Below are positions 12,189 to 24,066 of a stretch of DNA of 64,000 nt, piece after piece (within the stretch, counting starts at the first letter, position 1; each line of letters opens with the position of its first letter). Location of the stretch: positions 558,001 through 622,000 of the forward strand of contig MU270050.1 in NCBI GenBank assembly GCA_021432635.1. Direction: 5' to 3'. Source of the DNA: Thozetella sp. PMI_491 (taxonomy: Eukaryota > Ascomycota > Sordariomycetes > Chaetosphaeriales > Chaetosphaeriaceae). The notes below the pieces were generated by a model. That model was not told where the DNA came from. It made no database searches and saw only the letters and a list, made by a program, of their open reading frames with translations. The translations under genes were made by a program, and so were the position numbers.

Positions 12189-13166
12189 TGCACCGATAGG
12201 AATGTAATCAGGGTTCTGACTGTTGGGAAGCAGCGATATCCCTTCGTTGAGGTGGCATCTAGGCTGCGAATACATGGCATGCCTGAGATTGCCGCTTCTA
12301 TATAGTGTCTATACACTAATTAACGACGCTTCGCTACCTGGCTCCCCAGGATATATATGGAAGCACTGTTGCAATGTCCTCTCTCCCTTGCTAGGTGCCT
12401 CGGCCACTGTGCTATCTCTATTTGCACATTTCTGACCCACTTGGATTATGCATCTACAAGGCCTAGGCTATTCTCCCGTCTCGTAGCAATCGTTGAGATG
12501 GGTTGGAGAGTACGGTAAGCATAAGAGCGATTAAGGGACTGGTTTCGAAGGGCGATGTCGTTGCCAAGAAAGGTAGTAGTCAGATGTTACCGGTTATGGC
12601 TATCTCATAGTAATCAACTAATCTTACATAGCCGCGTATCGAAAGATTAGCTATGCTCGACATGTTCGGTGCCAAGCAGCTTAGCGCGGGCCAAGGAGTT
12701 CTTTGCTACAAGCCAAGGATAAACCCCAGAATTGGGCATGGCAGCCAAGGCTGCAAGTACCGTAGTTTCCCTGCTCTCATCGGCATCGGAGTTATCAACG
12801 GTTTTCCTATATCTAGCACCGTTAGTACATTTAGTCATGGTTCATCATTCAGCATCTACCTACTATCCTAGTGACGTTGCGTCTATATGTTTCGTTTGAT
12901 TAGCTAAATAAATTCGTGCCTAGTGTTGAGTGAAGCGCAGTCCAAGGACCTCGTGATCGGCATCGATTTAGCCCGAGGCTTACTACCCAATCCCCCATTT
13001 CTTCAGCTGGCGGGGCTGCAAAATGTGGCTGTTCGCCTCTTTTGATCATCAGCAAACAACCAGCTGATCTACAAATCGCCTGTTAAACTCTCGAACGCAT
13101 TATCGAAGTGCGCCTAGTTCTATTTCTTAAGCCTACACATGGTCATATCCGAACCGCTGCAAGGAA
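12189..13166. other. Intergenic, no gene seen
   Basis: This holds the 3' flank of the sedolisin and the promoter of the next gene. Open frames at 12223-12435 and 12653-12871 are short and domain-free. Confidence 0.5.
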
Positions 13167-14066
13167 ATGGCCAAGCTGTCGGGATTGAAGGCAGCTGTCA
13201 GAAGACTGACACTGCGCGGCAAGCCGATGACGGAGAGAAAAGAACAAAACATAACCTCTGACACCGAGGTATCTCAGGCCAATGTAGTCCAGACGAACGT
13301 GCCTCAGTTTGACGCGCCTCAGGTCGACCTGCCTGAGGCTGATGTATGGCACGCCGATGCACCCCATGTCGACACACCTCTCGAGCCTTCTATTCAAAAA
13401 GGACCTCACCAACAAAAACAGTCTCCCTCGCAAATACAAACCAAGAGTTCTTCTCAAGAAAAGCCCTCCCCTCCAGCTCCGACAAGGATAGTTCGAGTGC
13501 ATTTTCCAAATGGAGAAACTCGACAGTGGAACTACGGGCCCAAAGCTAGTGGGGCTTCACTGCACCGCGCTGTTTTGGGAGTTTTGATACCAGACACTAT
13601 CAACTACCAACTCTGGATTCATGCTCCTAAGAAAAGGAAGCTAAACAAAATTCTTAAAGGTAAAATCGTGTACGGTCCGAACGATTCGCTCAAGAACGAT
13701 TACCTTTTACCGGCGGAGGCTCGAGTTAACTGCTATTACCCGACCATGGACCCGAGTAGTGTTGGGTGTATGCGACTTCGCAATGAAAGGTGCGGTAGTC
13801 TTGAGGAAGAGGATGAATTGGTAAAGATGGGAGGTGGGTTCGTGCAGGGAACCTCGGCTAACACGGAGTCTAATACGGGGTCGAGAGGCGGGGGCAGGTT
13901 TATAGAGTCTTGCCCGGAGCCTCGACTGAAACCATCTATGGGATCCTCCAGAGAGCCTCGAGAGAAACCACCCGCAGGGTCTTCCCGAGGGAAATCATCT
14001 ACGGGTCGCTCTCCTAGGCCTCTAGAGAAACCGTATACTGACTTTGACGTTCTTAGGTGGGATTAG
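13167..14066 (+). CDS. Hypothetical proline-rich, low-complexity protein
   Basis: An uninterrupted 299-codon frame that I do not recognise. Residues about 30-75 form a loose Asp/Val/Pro-rich repeat (spacing like NVPQFDAPQVDLPEADV), then a Gln/Ser/Pro-rich linker. A compact central region, about residues 107-200, contains VRVHFPNGETRQWNYGP and KKRKLNKILKGKIVYGP and may be folded. The C-terminal third repeats variants of PREKPPxGSSR and is basic and disordered. No signal peptide or membrane helix is present. The next in-frame methionine is residue 21. A nuclear or nucleic-acid-associated role would fit the basic KKRK cluster but is guesswork. Confidence 0.6.
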   Translation: MAKLSGLKAAVRRLTLRGKPMTERKEQNITSDTEVSQANVVQTNVPQFDAPQVDLPEADVWHADAPHVDTPLEPSIQKGPHQQKQSPSQIQTKSSSQEKPSPPAPTRIVRVHFPNGETRQWNYGPKASGASLHRAVLGVLIPDTINYQLWIHAPKKRKLNKILKGKIVYGPNDSLKNDYLLPAEARVNCYYPTMDPSSVGCMRLRNERCGSLEEEDELVKMGGGFVQGTSANTESNTGSRGGGRFIESCPEPRLKPSMGSSREPREKPPAGSSRGKSSTGRSPRPLEKPYTDFDVLRWD

Positions 14067-14676
14067 TACCCGGAGTTGATGGCAAATTTTGATGTAAATA
14101 ATGAAAAGATGATCCTTGAGAGAAAAAGAGAAAGTTGACTCTAAGGCTTGTCCGCTGCTTTCGGATCCTTAAGCCACAAAGTTCGCTCTCAAAAAGACTT
14201 CTAAGAGACAACCTCGTCGTGGTTTAGAGCGCTGCATGTGAACTTGACAGGTGTTTACTCACTGAATAAATGCTAATGTATAGGAGACACCCCAAAGCTT
14301 TAATCCTTAGAATGGCAATATGAGCATTCGTTTCAAGCTTTCCTCGATCAAGCCTCTTCGGCAGGGGTTCGTATATTTTGGGAAGATCCGCACCGGCGGA
14401 TCGAATTGTGCGGCGAGGGATTTGGATTCTCCAGCAGTGCCAAGCCGGCCACAATCCCGTCCTTTGGCGTCAGCCCGATGCATCGTTGGTGGGGGATCCG
14501 CAGGGCTCCACAAACATGAATTACGAATAATTGGCTAGAATTTCAAGGTCTCCCCTTCTCATCCTCGGCGAGTGGCTACCTACCGACCCGAGGAGGGTGT
14601 ACTTAAGGTAGACTGAGCTGCTCCAGATGCCTAGTATCCACGCAGAGCGGGGTCCTGAGCTCAGTAACTAACCCTG
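14067..14676. other. Intergenic, no gene seen
   Basis: Short frames on both strands only. It presumably carries the promoter of the HET-domain gene. Confidence 0.45.
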
Positions 14677-17361
14677 ATGTGCCAAGGCTCTAGGCCTTCC
14701 CTCGGACAAACTGAAAGGACAAGATACCTACACCGTGCCTTCTTGTGCAGACCAGGCGGTCTTTCTGCGATGGTTCGTTGGCACCACCCAACCTGCATCT
14801 CTCCCGATGTTGCCGTCCAGGCCGGACGCCCTCGGTGTCGGACGTGTAGTCGAGAGTCCCCTCTTCTCCCCGAGCTCATAGCCGGCTCGAAGTCCGATGG
14901 CCCGTTATCCGCATCCCAGACCGAACCTCCTGGGCAGTTGAATCTCTGGTGGCCTCACAGTGTCTCCTATTCACAGGAAACTCTTCAGCATTCGGCTACT
15001 ACCGGCAGCTCCGGCATATCCAGGGCACAGAAAGCCCTAGTCTTCCCGGACACCGAGCCTCGTCACCAAGAAGGACCCCAAAATTTGCATGTCTATGGGC
15101 CCACGCTACGTGCCAATGAGTTTCGGCTAGCTTGCATATCCGCAGCCGGCGACAAGGACCACCCAGTGCACATCTCACTTGAGCCCTTCTCCCACGACAA
15201 CCGACCCGAGTATGAGGTGGTTTCCTACACCTGGGGAGGTGAAGATGGTGACAGCTCGCTGTCGCAGGCCGTCTATATCGGCTCCTACTGGGACGTGCTT
15301 TTGCAGACTCAAAACTGCTGGGAAATGCTGCGCTTTGTTCGGCCATGGCGAGGATCGCGCATGGTTTGGGTCGATGCCGTCTGCATCAACCAGACAGACC
15401 TAGTAGAGCGCGGAGCCCAAGTGGCCAAGATGCGGCAGATCTACGCCGACTGCACGCGGGTCATTGTGTTTCTAGGACCAGACCTCGTCACGTCGTCAAC
15501 GACATTTCCGGCCTATTGGCCTCTAAGTCGACTAGATGAAACGAATATCAGTCGACCCGTCTTCCCGCCCAGTCATGTGCTCAGCAGTCAGACATTCGGC
15601 TTCAAAGACCTGCTACAGCGCCAGTACTTCAGCCGCGTATGGGTTATCCAAGAGCTAATCATGGCCCCAAAGGCCGTCATCCGCGTGGGTGACATCGACT
15701 TCCAAGCGGATAAAGACAGTGTGCGCCAAATATTTGCATCAGACACCGGGCCTGCATTGCGCGAGTGGAATCAGACAGCAGCCCCGTGGGTGCGGTTTCT
15801 AGGACAGAAACAGCTTCTGCCTTCACCCGAGGACGGTGCTTCCATGTATCGCCGGTCCGGGGATGATGGCCCGTACGCTGATGACGTCTCCGAGCTGATG
15901 CGGCTGACGGCAAACTCAAAGTCTACAGACCCTCGAGATAGGCTGTTTGCTGTTATTTCCCTCTCTTCCGATCCTGAGGTTCGACGGCTCTTCCCGCCTG
16001 ACTACTCTATTTCTCACCAAAACTTCTACATCGGCACCTTTTCGCATCTTTTGCTCAATCTACATTTTTGGTGGCTTCTCGGAAGCGCCCCGGCCTCCGT
16101 CACATCAACCCTGCCGTCCTGGATCCCGAATATGTCAGTGGACGCATTGCAGAAAGTCCTCGCCGGACCGTCCACGGTTTCTCTCTCTACACTCACAGGC
16201 CTTCTCTCGGAGGTTCTGGGTGACCAAGTCGTTCTGGAAGGACTGGGGCGACCCGCAAATACTCCTGGGCCATTACGTCTATGGACTACCACCACGACCT
16301 GGGCTGGAAAGACATTCAAAAATCTCCCTTGGCACTCAAATGCTTGTGTAGACGCCGATACCGGGGCACTCAAGTTGAATTTGACACATCTGTTCACTTT
16401 CCAAGGCCAACCGCAGTCACTCGGCAGCAGAGAGGGTGTTGGACTGTTTCGGACACGATCCTTCCTGTTAGCCAGCAAATATGGATTAGACCAGCAGGTG
16501 CTGCCCGGCAGAGATCACATTTTCATGCTTGATCCCGGGCCATGCAATCAAGAAAAGATTTCTCTCGCCGTCCGTGGCGATCAAGTGCAGTACGATCAGT
16601 TGGACGCTCCTGAAGTTTTGCACTTGTTACTTCGCCAGGTTGATGGGCCCGGAGCGTGCCCAAAATTTCGACTCCTCGCGGTAGTCCACGTTCTCGTCAT
16701 GGCTAATACTAAAGAACCACCTCCTGGAAGGCTATTTCCCTTCCTAAAGATCACTATAGACCACGACAAGCACACATCCAAGCTAGAAAATGGGCCCGGG
16801 CCGATCATCGTGGAGGCATTGAGTATTACAGCACTTCAATGGAGCACAGCGGACGCGATCGCAGCCGCCCGGTGGGAAATTCTCAAGACTTCTCCCACCT
16901 GGAGGATGCTGTTACCAAGCGTGGTCGACGTGACCAACGTACTTGATGCTAAGCTGGCCTTCTTTCGCCAAGTATCGGAACTCGAAGGGACGGAAGCTGT
17001 CCTTCGTGCGTACACTGTCTGTACTGATCCGAGATATGGGCCGCAATTCGGCGAAAAGGATGACTATCTATATTTCATATTCGATGCCACGGCATGGGCC
17101 CAAGAATTCCATGACGTCTACATCCTCCCCAACCAAAAAATACACACCACATATGAGGAAGTGCACAAAAACCGCCATGGCCTTCACCCTGGCCATTCCC
17201 GTGCTGCATACGACTTTTTGGGACACTTTCTAGACGAACAGTACAAGTGGGATTGGGAGTGGAAGCATGAAGGAAGTATCGACTGGAAACCCACCATACA
17301 TAACGAACTCTATCCCGTCCAAACCCACGACGCAGAGATCGTTCCATCATCCGCTATTTGA
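14677..17361 (+). CDS. Heterokaryon-incompatibility (HET) domain protein
   Basis: One open frame of 894 codons without an intron. The first plausible ATG is at 14677; 14770 (MVRWHH) is an alternative. Residues about 178-350 carry the HET domain: YEVVSYTWGG, then VWVDAVCINQTDLVERGAQVAKM, then ADCTRVIVFLG, and a later FSRVWVIQELIMAP block, all hallmark elements. The rest resembles the long, poorly conserved C-terminal half of such proteins, with a STDPRDRLFAVISLS segment typical of the family. HET domains are related to TIR folds and trigger programmed cell death on non-self recognition in fungi, but most members have no tested role. A second frame overlaps the end (17267-17611) and looks like a possible displaced C-terminus; see findings. 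Confidence 0.9.
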   Translation: MCQGSRPSLGQTERTRYLHRAFLCRPGGLSAMVRWHHPTCISPDVAVQAGRPRCRTCSRESPLLPELIAGSKSDGPLSASQTEPPGQLNLWWPHSVSYSQETLQHSATTGSSGISRAQKALVFPDTEPRHQEGPQNLHVYGPTLRANEFRLACISAAGDKDHPVHISLEPFSHDNRPEYEVVSYTWGGEDGDSSLSQAVYIGSYWDVLLQTQNCWEMLRFVRPWRGSRMVWVDAVCINQTDLVERGAQVAKMRQIYADCTRVIVFLGPDLVTSSTTFPAYWPLSRLDETNISRPVFPPSHVLSSQTFGFKDLLQRQYFSRVWVIQELIMAPKAVIRVGDIDFQADKDSVRQIFASDTGPALREWNQTAAPWVRFLGQKQLLPSPEDGASMYRRSGDDGPYADDVSELMRLTANSKSTDPRDRLFAVISLSSDPEVRRLFPPDYSISHQNFYIGTFSHLLLNLHFWWLLGSAPASVTSTLPSWIPNMSVDALQKVLAGPSTVSLSTLTGLLSEVLGDQVVLEGLGRPANTPGPLRLWTTTTTWAGKTFKNLPWHSNACVDADTGALKLNLTHLFTFQGQPQSLGSREGVGLFRTRSFLLASKYGLDQQVLPGRDHIFMLDPGPCNQEKISLAVRGDQVQYDQLDAPEVLHLLLRQVDGPGACPKFRLLAVVHVLVMANTKEPPPGRLFPFLKITIDHDKHTSKLENGPGPIIVEALSITALQWSTADAIAAARWEILKTSPTWRMLLPSVVDVTNVLDAKLAFFRQVSELEGTEAVLRAYTVCTDPRYGPQFGEKDDYLYFIFDATAWAQEFHDVYILPNQKIHTTYEEVHKNRHGLHPGHSRAAYDFLGHFLDEQYKWDWEWKHEGSIDWKPTIHNELYPVQTHDAEIVPSSAI

Positions 17362-17611
17362 GAATCAACCGGCGCCGCCAGTTAGAATCCGCACCTCACT
17401 GCCAGACGTGCTGGCGTTTCTAGAAACAGAGATGGATGCCATCAAATGTCAACTAGCGCTGCTAAGCAAGCAGTGCAAGTGCGATAGGCAGGAAGATCTT
17501 TTGGAAATGATCGGAAACGGCCCTTTGCCAGAGCAAGATATTCAAGGGACGTGGAAGAGAGTGGGAGGGTATGAGCTACAGGGAAGTACGTTTCAAGTAA
17601 AGCTCATATAA

Positions 17612-17994
17612 CAATGCAAAAACCGCAGTTAAGCTCTTTGCATACCCAATATTACTACATATCCCTAGATATACATTCACGAGCCATTGCCACTCCAGGC
17701 GGGCAATAGAATGCGTTAGGTCTCTATCCTGGGTCTTTGTACCTGTCTAATGTTAAAACCTAGACTCTCAAGACGACAAAAACTGAGCAAATGTGGCTAA
17801 GCATCAAGACGAGTATTATCTCCTCTAAGATAGAAGCTTACTGTTTCATTGAAGTGATTGTTAACTAGCGAGACAGCTCGCAAAAAGAAGGGCATAGTCC
17901 TAAAATATTGCTAGCTAGGTAATGTCATTAGTGGCTTTGTTTTGGGAAAAGGAACGCTCAGCAGCACACATACCGGCTGCAAGGACACAGTTGG
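17612..17994. other. Intergenic, no gene seen
   Basis: AT-leaning spacer between the HET gene and the 3' end of the small cysteine-rich gene. Nothing else is recognised. Confidence 0.5.
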
Positions 17995-18252
17995 CTATAC
18001 ACACAACTGAATGTCTCGATAAGTAAAGATGCAATCGCATGTTGGGCTGACGCAGCTCTTACCGTCCAGCGCAGCGCAATTGCCAACGCAAGCGACTTGA
18101 GTAGAGTTGTATTTATTAGTTTGCATTACGTGATATAAAACGACTCGGGAGAAGAAATACTTACCCTGCTTACAAGTTGGATCACATGGGATACCTAATC
18201 CGGAGACATAAAGTAGGCATGTTGCCATTACGAATGAATGCGTAATCTTCAT
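17995..18252 (-). CDS. Small secreted cysteine-rich protein
   Basis: Two exons (18252-18165 and 18095-17995) joined across a 69-nt GT-AG intron give a 62-residue protein. It starts MKITHSFVMATCLLYVSGLG, a convincing signal peptide, and the predicted mature part of about 40 residues holds eight cysteines in the order C-x3-C, C-x3-C, C, C-x-C, C. Eight cysteines in so small a secreted protein suggest four disulfides. Such proteins in filamentous fungi are often effector candidates or antimicrobial-like peptides, but no family is recognised, so the role is unknown. The unspliced frame reads through from further upstream, so I chose the ATG at 18252 because it opens directly into the signal peptide. 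The intron has a consensus donor (GTAAGT). Confidence 0.72.
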   Translation of the reverse strand: MKITHSFVMATCLLYVSGLGIPCDPTCKQGKYFFSRVVLYHVMQTNKYNSTQVACVGNCAALDGKSCVSPTCDCIFTYRDIQLCV

Positions 18253-19430
18253 GACAAAGACACAAATGATTAGATGATTAGAATATTTTAGACGAACGAG
18301 GCTTCTCTTTTGCACAATATTGGGGGTGGCTATCCTAAAAGATAGCTTAAGCATGCAATGAAGATAATCTAGTGCCCGAATTCATTACCAATAAGGGAGT
18401 TTTTATAAAAAAAAATTGATATGAAGACGGAGTTTTCTTCGGCAATACGTACATAACACTGAGACTGAAAATGGCATGTATGACGAGTGGGCACAAAAGC
18501 GATAATGAAATAACGGATGTAGATTGTGTGTTGGTCTCAACCTTTCTTTGACAGGCACAAGGCTGCTTTATTCTCTTGATTCAAGAGCCTCTCGCGGTAT
18601 TCCAGCGCGCGAATCAGGCACAGACGTTGTACAGGTTCTTTTCTCATAAAGTTTTATCTGACTCGCGAAGTTTTCCGTTGCGTAAAGCGGTCCTCTTAGC
18701 GCGCGGCCGTCATACTCGTTGTGGTATGAGAGCGTCACCGTGAGCACTTGAGAGCGACGGGAAGCCGACTAGGTAACAGTCGATAGCAACCGTCCGTGTA
18801 GGGGACGCTTATAGTAGTAGCTTTAGCTAATACGTGCTCATCATTTTGACGTTCCAATTAGATCGCATAGCTAAATTTGGAGTCGACGAGCACACCACCG
18901 CAAGCAAGCCCTCGCTCAACCACCCTGAGTATACTCCTGGCAGCCGCCAAAAGGTTCTGAACCCCGATCCACTGACTGATAGCAAGAGGGTAGCGATGTC
19001 CCGACGGGAACCAAAACATTAGCCTGGCTTGCCAAGACCCCTGTAGTGGCCATCTCTTATCGGCTCACCTGATTTGCCAGAAGCCACCATCGGGTTCCTG
19101 ATCCGACGGGCCAGCCTACAAGCCCTGACCTCTGATTGGACCGGGATGTCCCCCGTGTACCTGCTTGACTCGCGACTCCACACGTTATGGCCCCCCTTCC
19201 CATGTTAGGCGGGAGGACCTCGAACGATGGAGATGAAGGCACGGAGGGCACACCTGGGGAAAGTACCTCGAGACGCGGCCGGAGCAGCAGCTGACAAGAT
19301 AAGGAGAAGATGCTAGCGATGGGGATTAATTCGTGACATTATGTGCTCTCTGATGGCATAACGCGGCTACTCTATCACCACAGGGAAGACGGTCCTTCCT
19401 GCGCAAAACTGCAAAAGGCGCCAGGCCAAT
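18253..19430. other. Intergenic, no gene seen
   Basis: No domain-bearing frame. It contains the promoter of the small cysteine-rich gene (with an A-rich run near 18405-18416) and the 3' flank of the permease. Confidence 0.45.
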
Positions 19431-21246
19431 TCATTTCTTCTCACCAACCTCGATATCAATCTCGGCAGCGCCGGTCTCGCTAGACAAGCTGGGAACCTCC
19501 CCGTCCAGGTACCGGTTCTCGTCGTCCCGGCCGACCATCTCTTCCCACCCCATCGCCTTCGCCTCCCTCATGGCGGCATCAGGGAACAGGGTGCAGAGCA
19601 AATAGTACACCACGAGACTCACGGCCCAGGCCAAAATGTAGCCGATGTTGTAGAGCTGCATAGCGGGGCCTGCAGGGTCGGCGAGGCTCTTGACGCCTAG
19701 CGAGCCAAGGAAGCCTGGGAACGGCAGCATGACGCCGCAAATGTATGCAAAATATGCGCGCCAGTGGAAGCCGTAGGTGTAGTAGTAGCGGGACGATGGG
19801 TCGGCGCGGTACAAGTCGTCAACCCAGTAGTTCCCACGCCGCACAAGGTAGTAATCGGCCATCATGATTCCGATGAGGCAGGAGATGAAGATCCCCATGC
19901 CAACGATTGCGGTCAAGAAAGTAGCGCCGTCCACGGCAACCTTCCAGGGCACCATGAGCCACCCGCCCACAAAGGTGCAGACGACGGCGGCGCGGATATA
20001 GTTGAGCTTCTTGGGCCACAGGCTCGTCGCGTCCGAGCCAAAGGGAACAATATTCGCAACATAGTTGGTAACAATCTGGCCGAACACGAAGGTGGCCGCG
20101 GAGCAGAAGACAGCAAACCGCGTCTTGCTCTCGCTATTTTCTGCGAGGATAGCCTGCAGTAGCAGCGCAGGCTGCCAGTAAGCCTCGCCATAGACCTTCT
20201 GGGAGCAAGCGGCGGTCACGACGCCGAGCAGCGCGACGATGGTCGCGGACCACGGGGCGGTAAGCGACTGGCCAATCCACTGGTGCCGTGGGCTCACAGC
20301 GAAGCGGGTGATGTCTTGTCCGGACGCCACGAGCGGCCCAAAGTTGCCGTTGATGGCGCTGTTGATGGATGCCACTACCGCCCAGACCAGAGCCGACTGC
20401 GAGGCCGAGTATTGGGTAAGCTGGAAGTCTCCGGGCCCGCCGGAGCGGACCATGGCCCAAATGAAGAGACCGAAGATGTTGATCGGCATGATGATGGCCT
20501 TCGTGTCTGTTGGATCCATGGTCGATTAGCAGCAGACAAGGGCTCTGAAGAGAGTAAGACGACTTACAATACATCCACTTCAGCTCATGGGGCCGGAAGA
20601 AGTTGGAGAAGAACTGGATCAGCCAGTAGAGGAAGAAGGCGCACATGCCCCTGGAGGTGATGCTGGCAGACTCAGGAAGGTGGTTGGGGATGTTGGTCCA
20701 TGCGTCTCCGAAGATGGCCATGAAGGTAACATCGAGGAACAGGCCGCCGAAGACGGTCTGGATGCCGTACCAGACCAGATCGAGGATCGAGCGCGAGAGG
20801 ACGGGCCAGTACGCGCCCCACACACCAAAAGTTGCGCGAATGACGACGGGAAAGGGGATGTGGTAGGTGCTGCCGCTCCTCTGGAGCACGGTAGTTAGCA
20901 TCCGGAATGGACGTCGGGCCGCGGGGAGTTGATGGCTTACACAGTTGATGACGGTCAGAACAGCACCGATGACGTGAGCAATCGCGCAAGCTACGATGGC
21001 CTGCCACCATAGCAGCCCGCTGGCGACCATGGCGGAGCCGACGGACACGGCCGTGGCTCCCCAACTCTCGGACAGCCAGTACGAGGCGTAAGTCTTCCAG
21101 TTCCAGTTGCGGTTCTTGACCGGCACGGGTTCGAGGTCTGCGTTGGTCAGGGCCGGGCCCCAGCCTTGAGAGCTGTGAGCACCCGGCTCCATCTTGAATT
21201 GGTCGACGAAGCGAGCCTTGAGGCTCGACTTGACATTGGCGATCAT
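19431..21246 (-). CDS. NCS1/Fur-family nucleobase or vitamin permease
   Basis: Three exons (21246-20941, 20880-20568, 20506-19431), separated by 60- and 61-nt introns, give about 564 residues with some 12 hydrophobic helices. Family landmarks are the N-terminal NRNWNWKTYASYWLSESWG, the GSTYHIPFPVVIRATFGVWG segment, the ASGQDITRF block, and a cytosolic ADYYLVRRGNYWVDDLY motif that is characteristic of NCS1 permeases. In fungi these proton symporters carry uracil, uridine, allantoin, thiamine or nicotinamide riboside at the plasma membrane, and I cannot tell which here. The first intron is a multiple of three and its sequence is open, so retention would still give a full frame, but both splice sites are consensus (GTAAGC, branch CTAAC, CAG). 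The C-terminus is acidic. Confidence 0.9.
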
Positions 21247-24066
21247 GGCGGTCTGCGTGGTCTAGGTGGAAATCTTGGAGATGGAAGGGGAGACCAGCGT
21301 CGCGCAGAGGTGCAACACGCCATCGGCCGTGGATCATTATATACTTTAGAGATGGCATCACACGTCGGTACTTCTTATCTCGACGAGCCGCTGGCGCCCT
21401 GCAGCGACCTAGACCTGGGTGGCACTGGGCGTGCCCTCTTGGCTGCTCAACTAGGCCGTTATGGGCTACGCGACCACTAGCGCGGTGCTGGCCGGTTGGT
21501 CTGAACCGAACAAACGGGACCCAGACGAGAGATAAGGCTAACGACCAACCTGAGCTCTGGCCAATCAGCGTCCTGAGCCTGCCCTGCCACCCTTGTGTCG
21601 TCCCGATACGGACACCATGCCTCGACGCGGGGAACCCAGTGTCGAAGTACCTGGATAAGTATTTCAGGCCGCAAAGGACAACATATTTCTCTTTGTGACG
21701 GCCATGGACGACCTCAAAAGATCTGAAAAAAAAACCTGGAGCGGTGCAGATCTCCCAGAGGACCAAGCCCAAGAGAAATCTCGCTGGGAAGCGGCATCCT
21801 CGGAGCTCAGTCCTGGAGAAGGCAACCACCTCGCGGCGATAACGACTTACCTGTCAGACATCTCGAACCCGGGGAGCTGACTACCATCCCTGTATGGATC
21901 TCGCCCCGCGGCCGTTTGCTGCTACGATGGAGTTAGCCTCGTTCGGCGCCGTGCGCCCTGCAGGTCAGAGCTGCCCTCCAATAGTTTCCCCAGCTGGGTA
22001 GCCTCTGCGATCTGGCCCACGTAGCCCGCCTGGTGCTTGGGCGCACACCTTTCGGCGAGCCGTCATGCGAACCACACACGTGGGTAAGTGGGCATTACGG
22101 AGTAATTCGTCCCTTGATTACGTTAACAGCCGCCCATTTGCATAACCCGCCTCATTTAGTAGCAATCCTCGCGGTTCATTTTTCTTAGAACCTCCCCCCC
22201 CTAACTTCTCGGAGTTTATTTACCGAAATAAAGGAGCAGCTAGCTCTGCGGGCTTCCGCGCACGAACCCCATCGATCTCTCCGATGCTGATTTGCCTGGT
22301 GACTGTAGCTAACACGCCGTATATCACATACGCCGTACGAGTCAAAAGTGCTCACTTGCTCGTGCTGGCGTTGTCATTAGGCTGACGCTTATGTAGATGC
22401 TACGATAGATTATTTATGAGCCTTAGCTACTACAATCGATATATATATACAAACTCGCAACAAGCGGTCCTTCAAGACAACTATCTTTCTGGTCGCGAAG
22501 CATGTTTCTCACTCTAATGCCAGCGACGAAAAGTATGGCCAGGTCAAAGAGGTTGACATCGATGAATGATTATTTAACTTCGTGGTTCGACACACTTCCG
22601 CTGAGGCCCGAGGCCTCGAACGGCTCCTCCTATGGCTCGAATCGTTGAGCTTAGATTACACATGCGCCATCCAATGCAAGTATAGTGAAAGTAGCTTTAA
22701 TCACGATCGGATACATTGTTGAAATGGTAAAATGAACCCCCGTCCTATCTAACGCGATAAGATCCGGCCGATCTCTCTCGTTGTAACTACAGCCTAAGCT
22801 TGTGCACGCTGGCAAGAACTTTACCAAACCACGCTGCACGCCGCTTCTTATTCTCGTTCTTTCACATACCTGCAATCTCGCAACACGGAGCCTCGCACTC
22901 CAGCGAGATCCTGTGCCTCTATTTTCATTCTTGGCGCGCCTCTGAGCTACCTTTTGCCACGATTACAACCACAATCGTCCAAGGGCGTTTCTCATTTGCA
23001 CCCATATGCACATGGTGCGATCCAGTCTACCCTTGGAGAAATTAGTTTTCCATTACTGGCGATCTATCCAGAGCAGGTATCAGCGTGTTTCGATTCAACC
23101 TATCTCGTGGTACGATGCGCGGAGAGAAGCTGGTGAATACACTTAAGATCCGACATCATCCACTATTACTGAGATTAAGGCATGGCTTAGGGGTTTTCGA
23201 AATCTTTCGTTTCGCTATGAAGGCGCATCTTCCGCTTTCCGTATTGATGTTTGTGCTGTTAGTACTGTTAGTATTGCACTTAATCAGCATGAGGAATGGG
23301 ATAGATTCGGTGTGTCCAAACTGAAGATGGCTGGAGCGAGGCCTGGCAATATGTATAATTTCAGAAGTGCAGCTACCCCATACGCGTATATATTGCTCTC
23401 TCTGGCGAATGGACAAGGAAATACTGCTTCTCCGAAAGTGCGTAGCCCGGATTATCGTTGACAGCGTGGCAGTCGGTCATGCGGAGCTATACCACCTTGA
23501 TACAACGAAAAAAGGCCCGATACGTCCCGAAGTATAAGAAACAGCGAATTATAACAACTTCTGACACCGATACTAGCTTCGGTTGACAATTGTATGCTTG
23601 CACTCTTGAGTTCCTGGAGTTCAAATGCGACAAGATTTAGCCGCGCGAATCAAGCACTAACCTTTACTAGTATTACGTCAATTTCCTCAACTTACGTGCC
23701 GAATTGTCTCTCTCAAAACCCCGCATTCACCAAAGCTCTGCAACCTAGACCCATCCTTACTGCTCCTCAAGTAGTGGAGAAGCTCGCATCATGGTACTTG
23801 GCTTGCATATCCTTCTGCAACTGCGGGGAAGACTTAAGATGTTCACTAGTGTAGGTACGGAACTCCGCCGCGAGCCTATGCATCGATTCACGTCAGCTCT
23901 TCTATATAAGTTGGCCTTCCTCGTCCCAGCGAATTTCTGTGCCAAAGAGATTTGGGCCAGAGGGCATTAGTGCTGCTCACCAAATACCATACTCTTATTC
24001 CCTCAAATCTTTGAATAAATAAGTCGACAAGATTGGTCTATTAGATACCCGCAACAAGTGGCTACA
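21247..24066. other. Long intergenic region, no gene seen
   Basis: About 2.8 kb with only short frames on both strands (the longest about 86 codons) and no recognisable domain. An AT dinucleotide tract sits near 22440-22451. The 3' part carries the promoter of the GH1 gene. Confidence 0.45.

Noticed and set aside
20672-21829. A 385-codon minus-strand frame over the NCS1 permease
   Set aside because: It overlaps the N-terminal half of the permease in another frame, is Arg-rich and has no membrane helices or family match.
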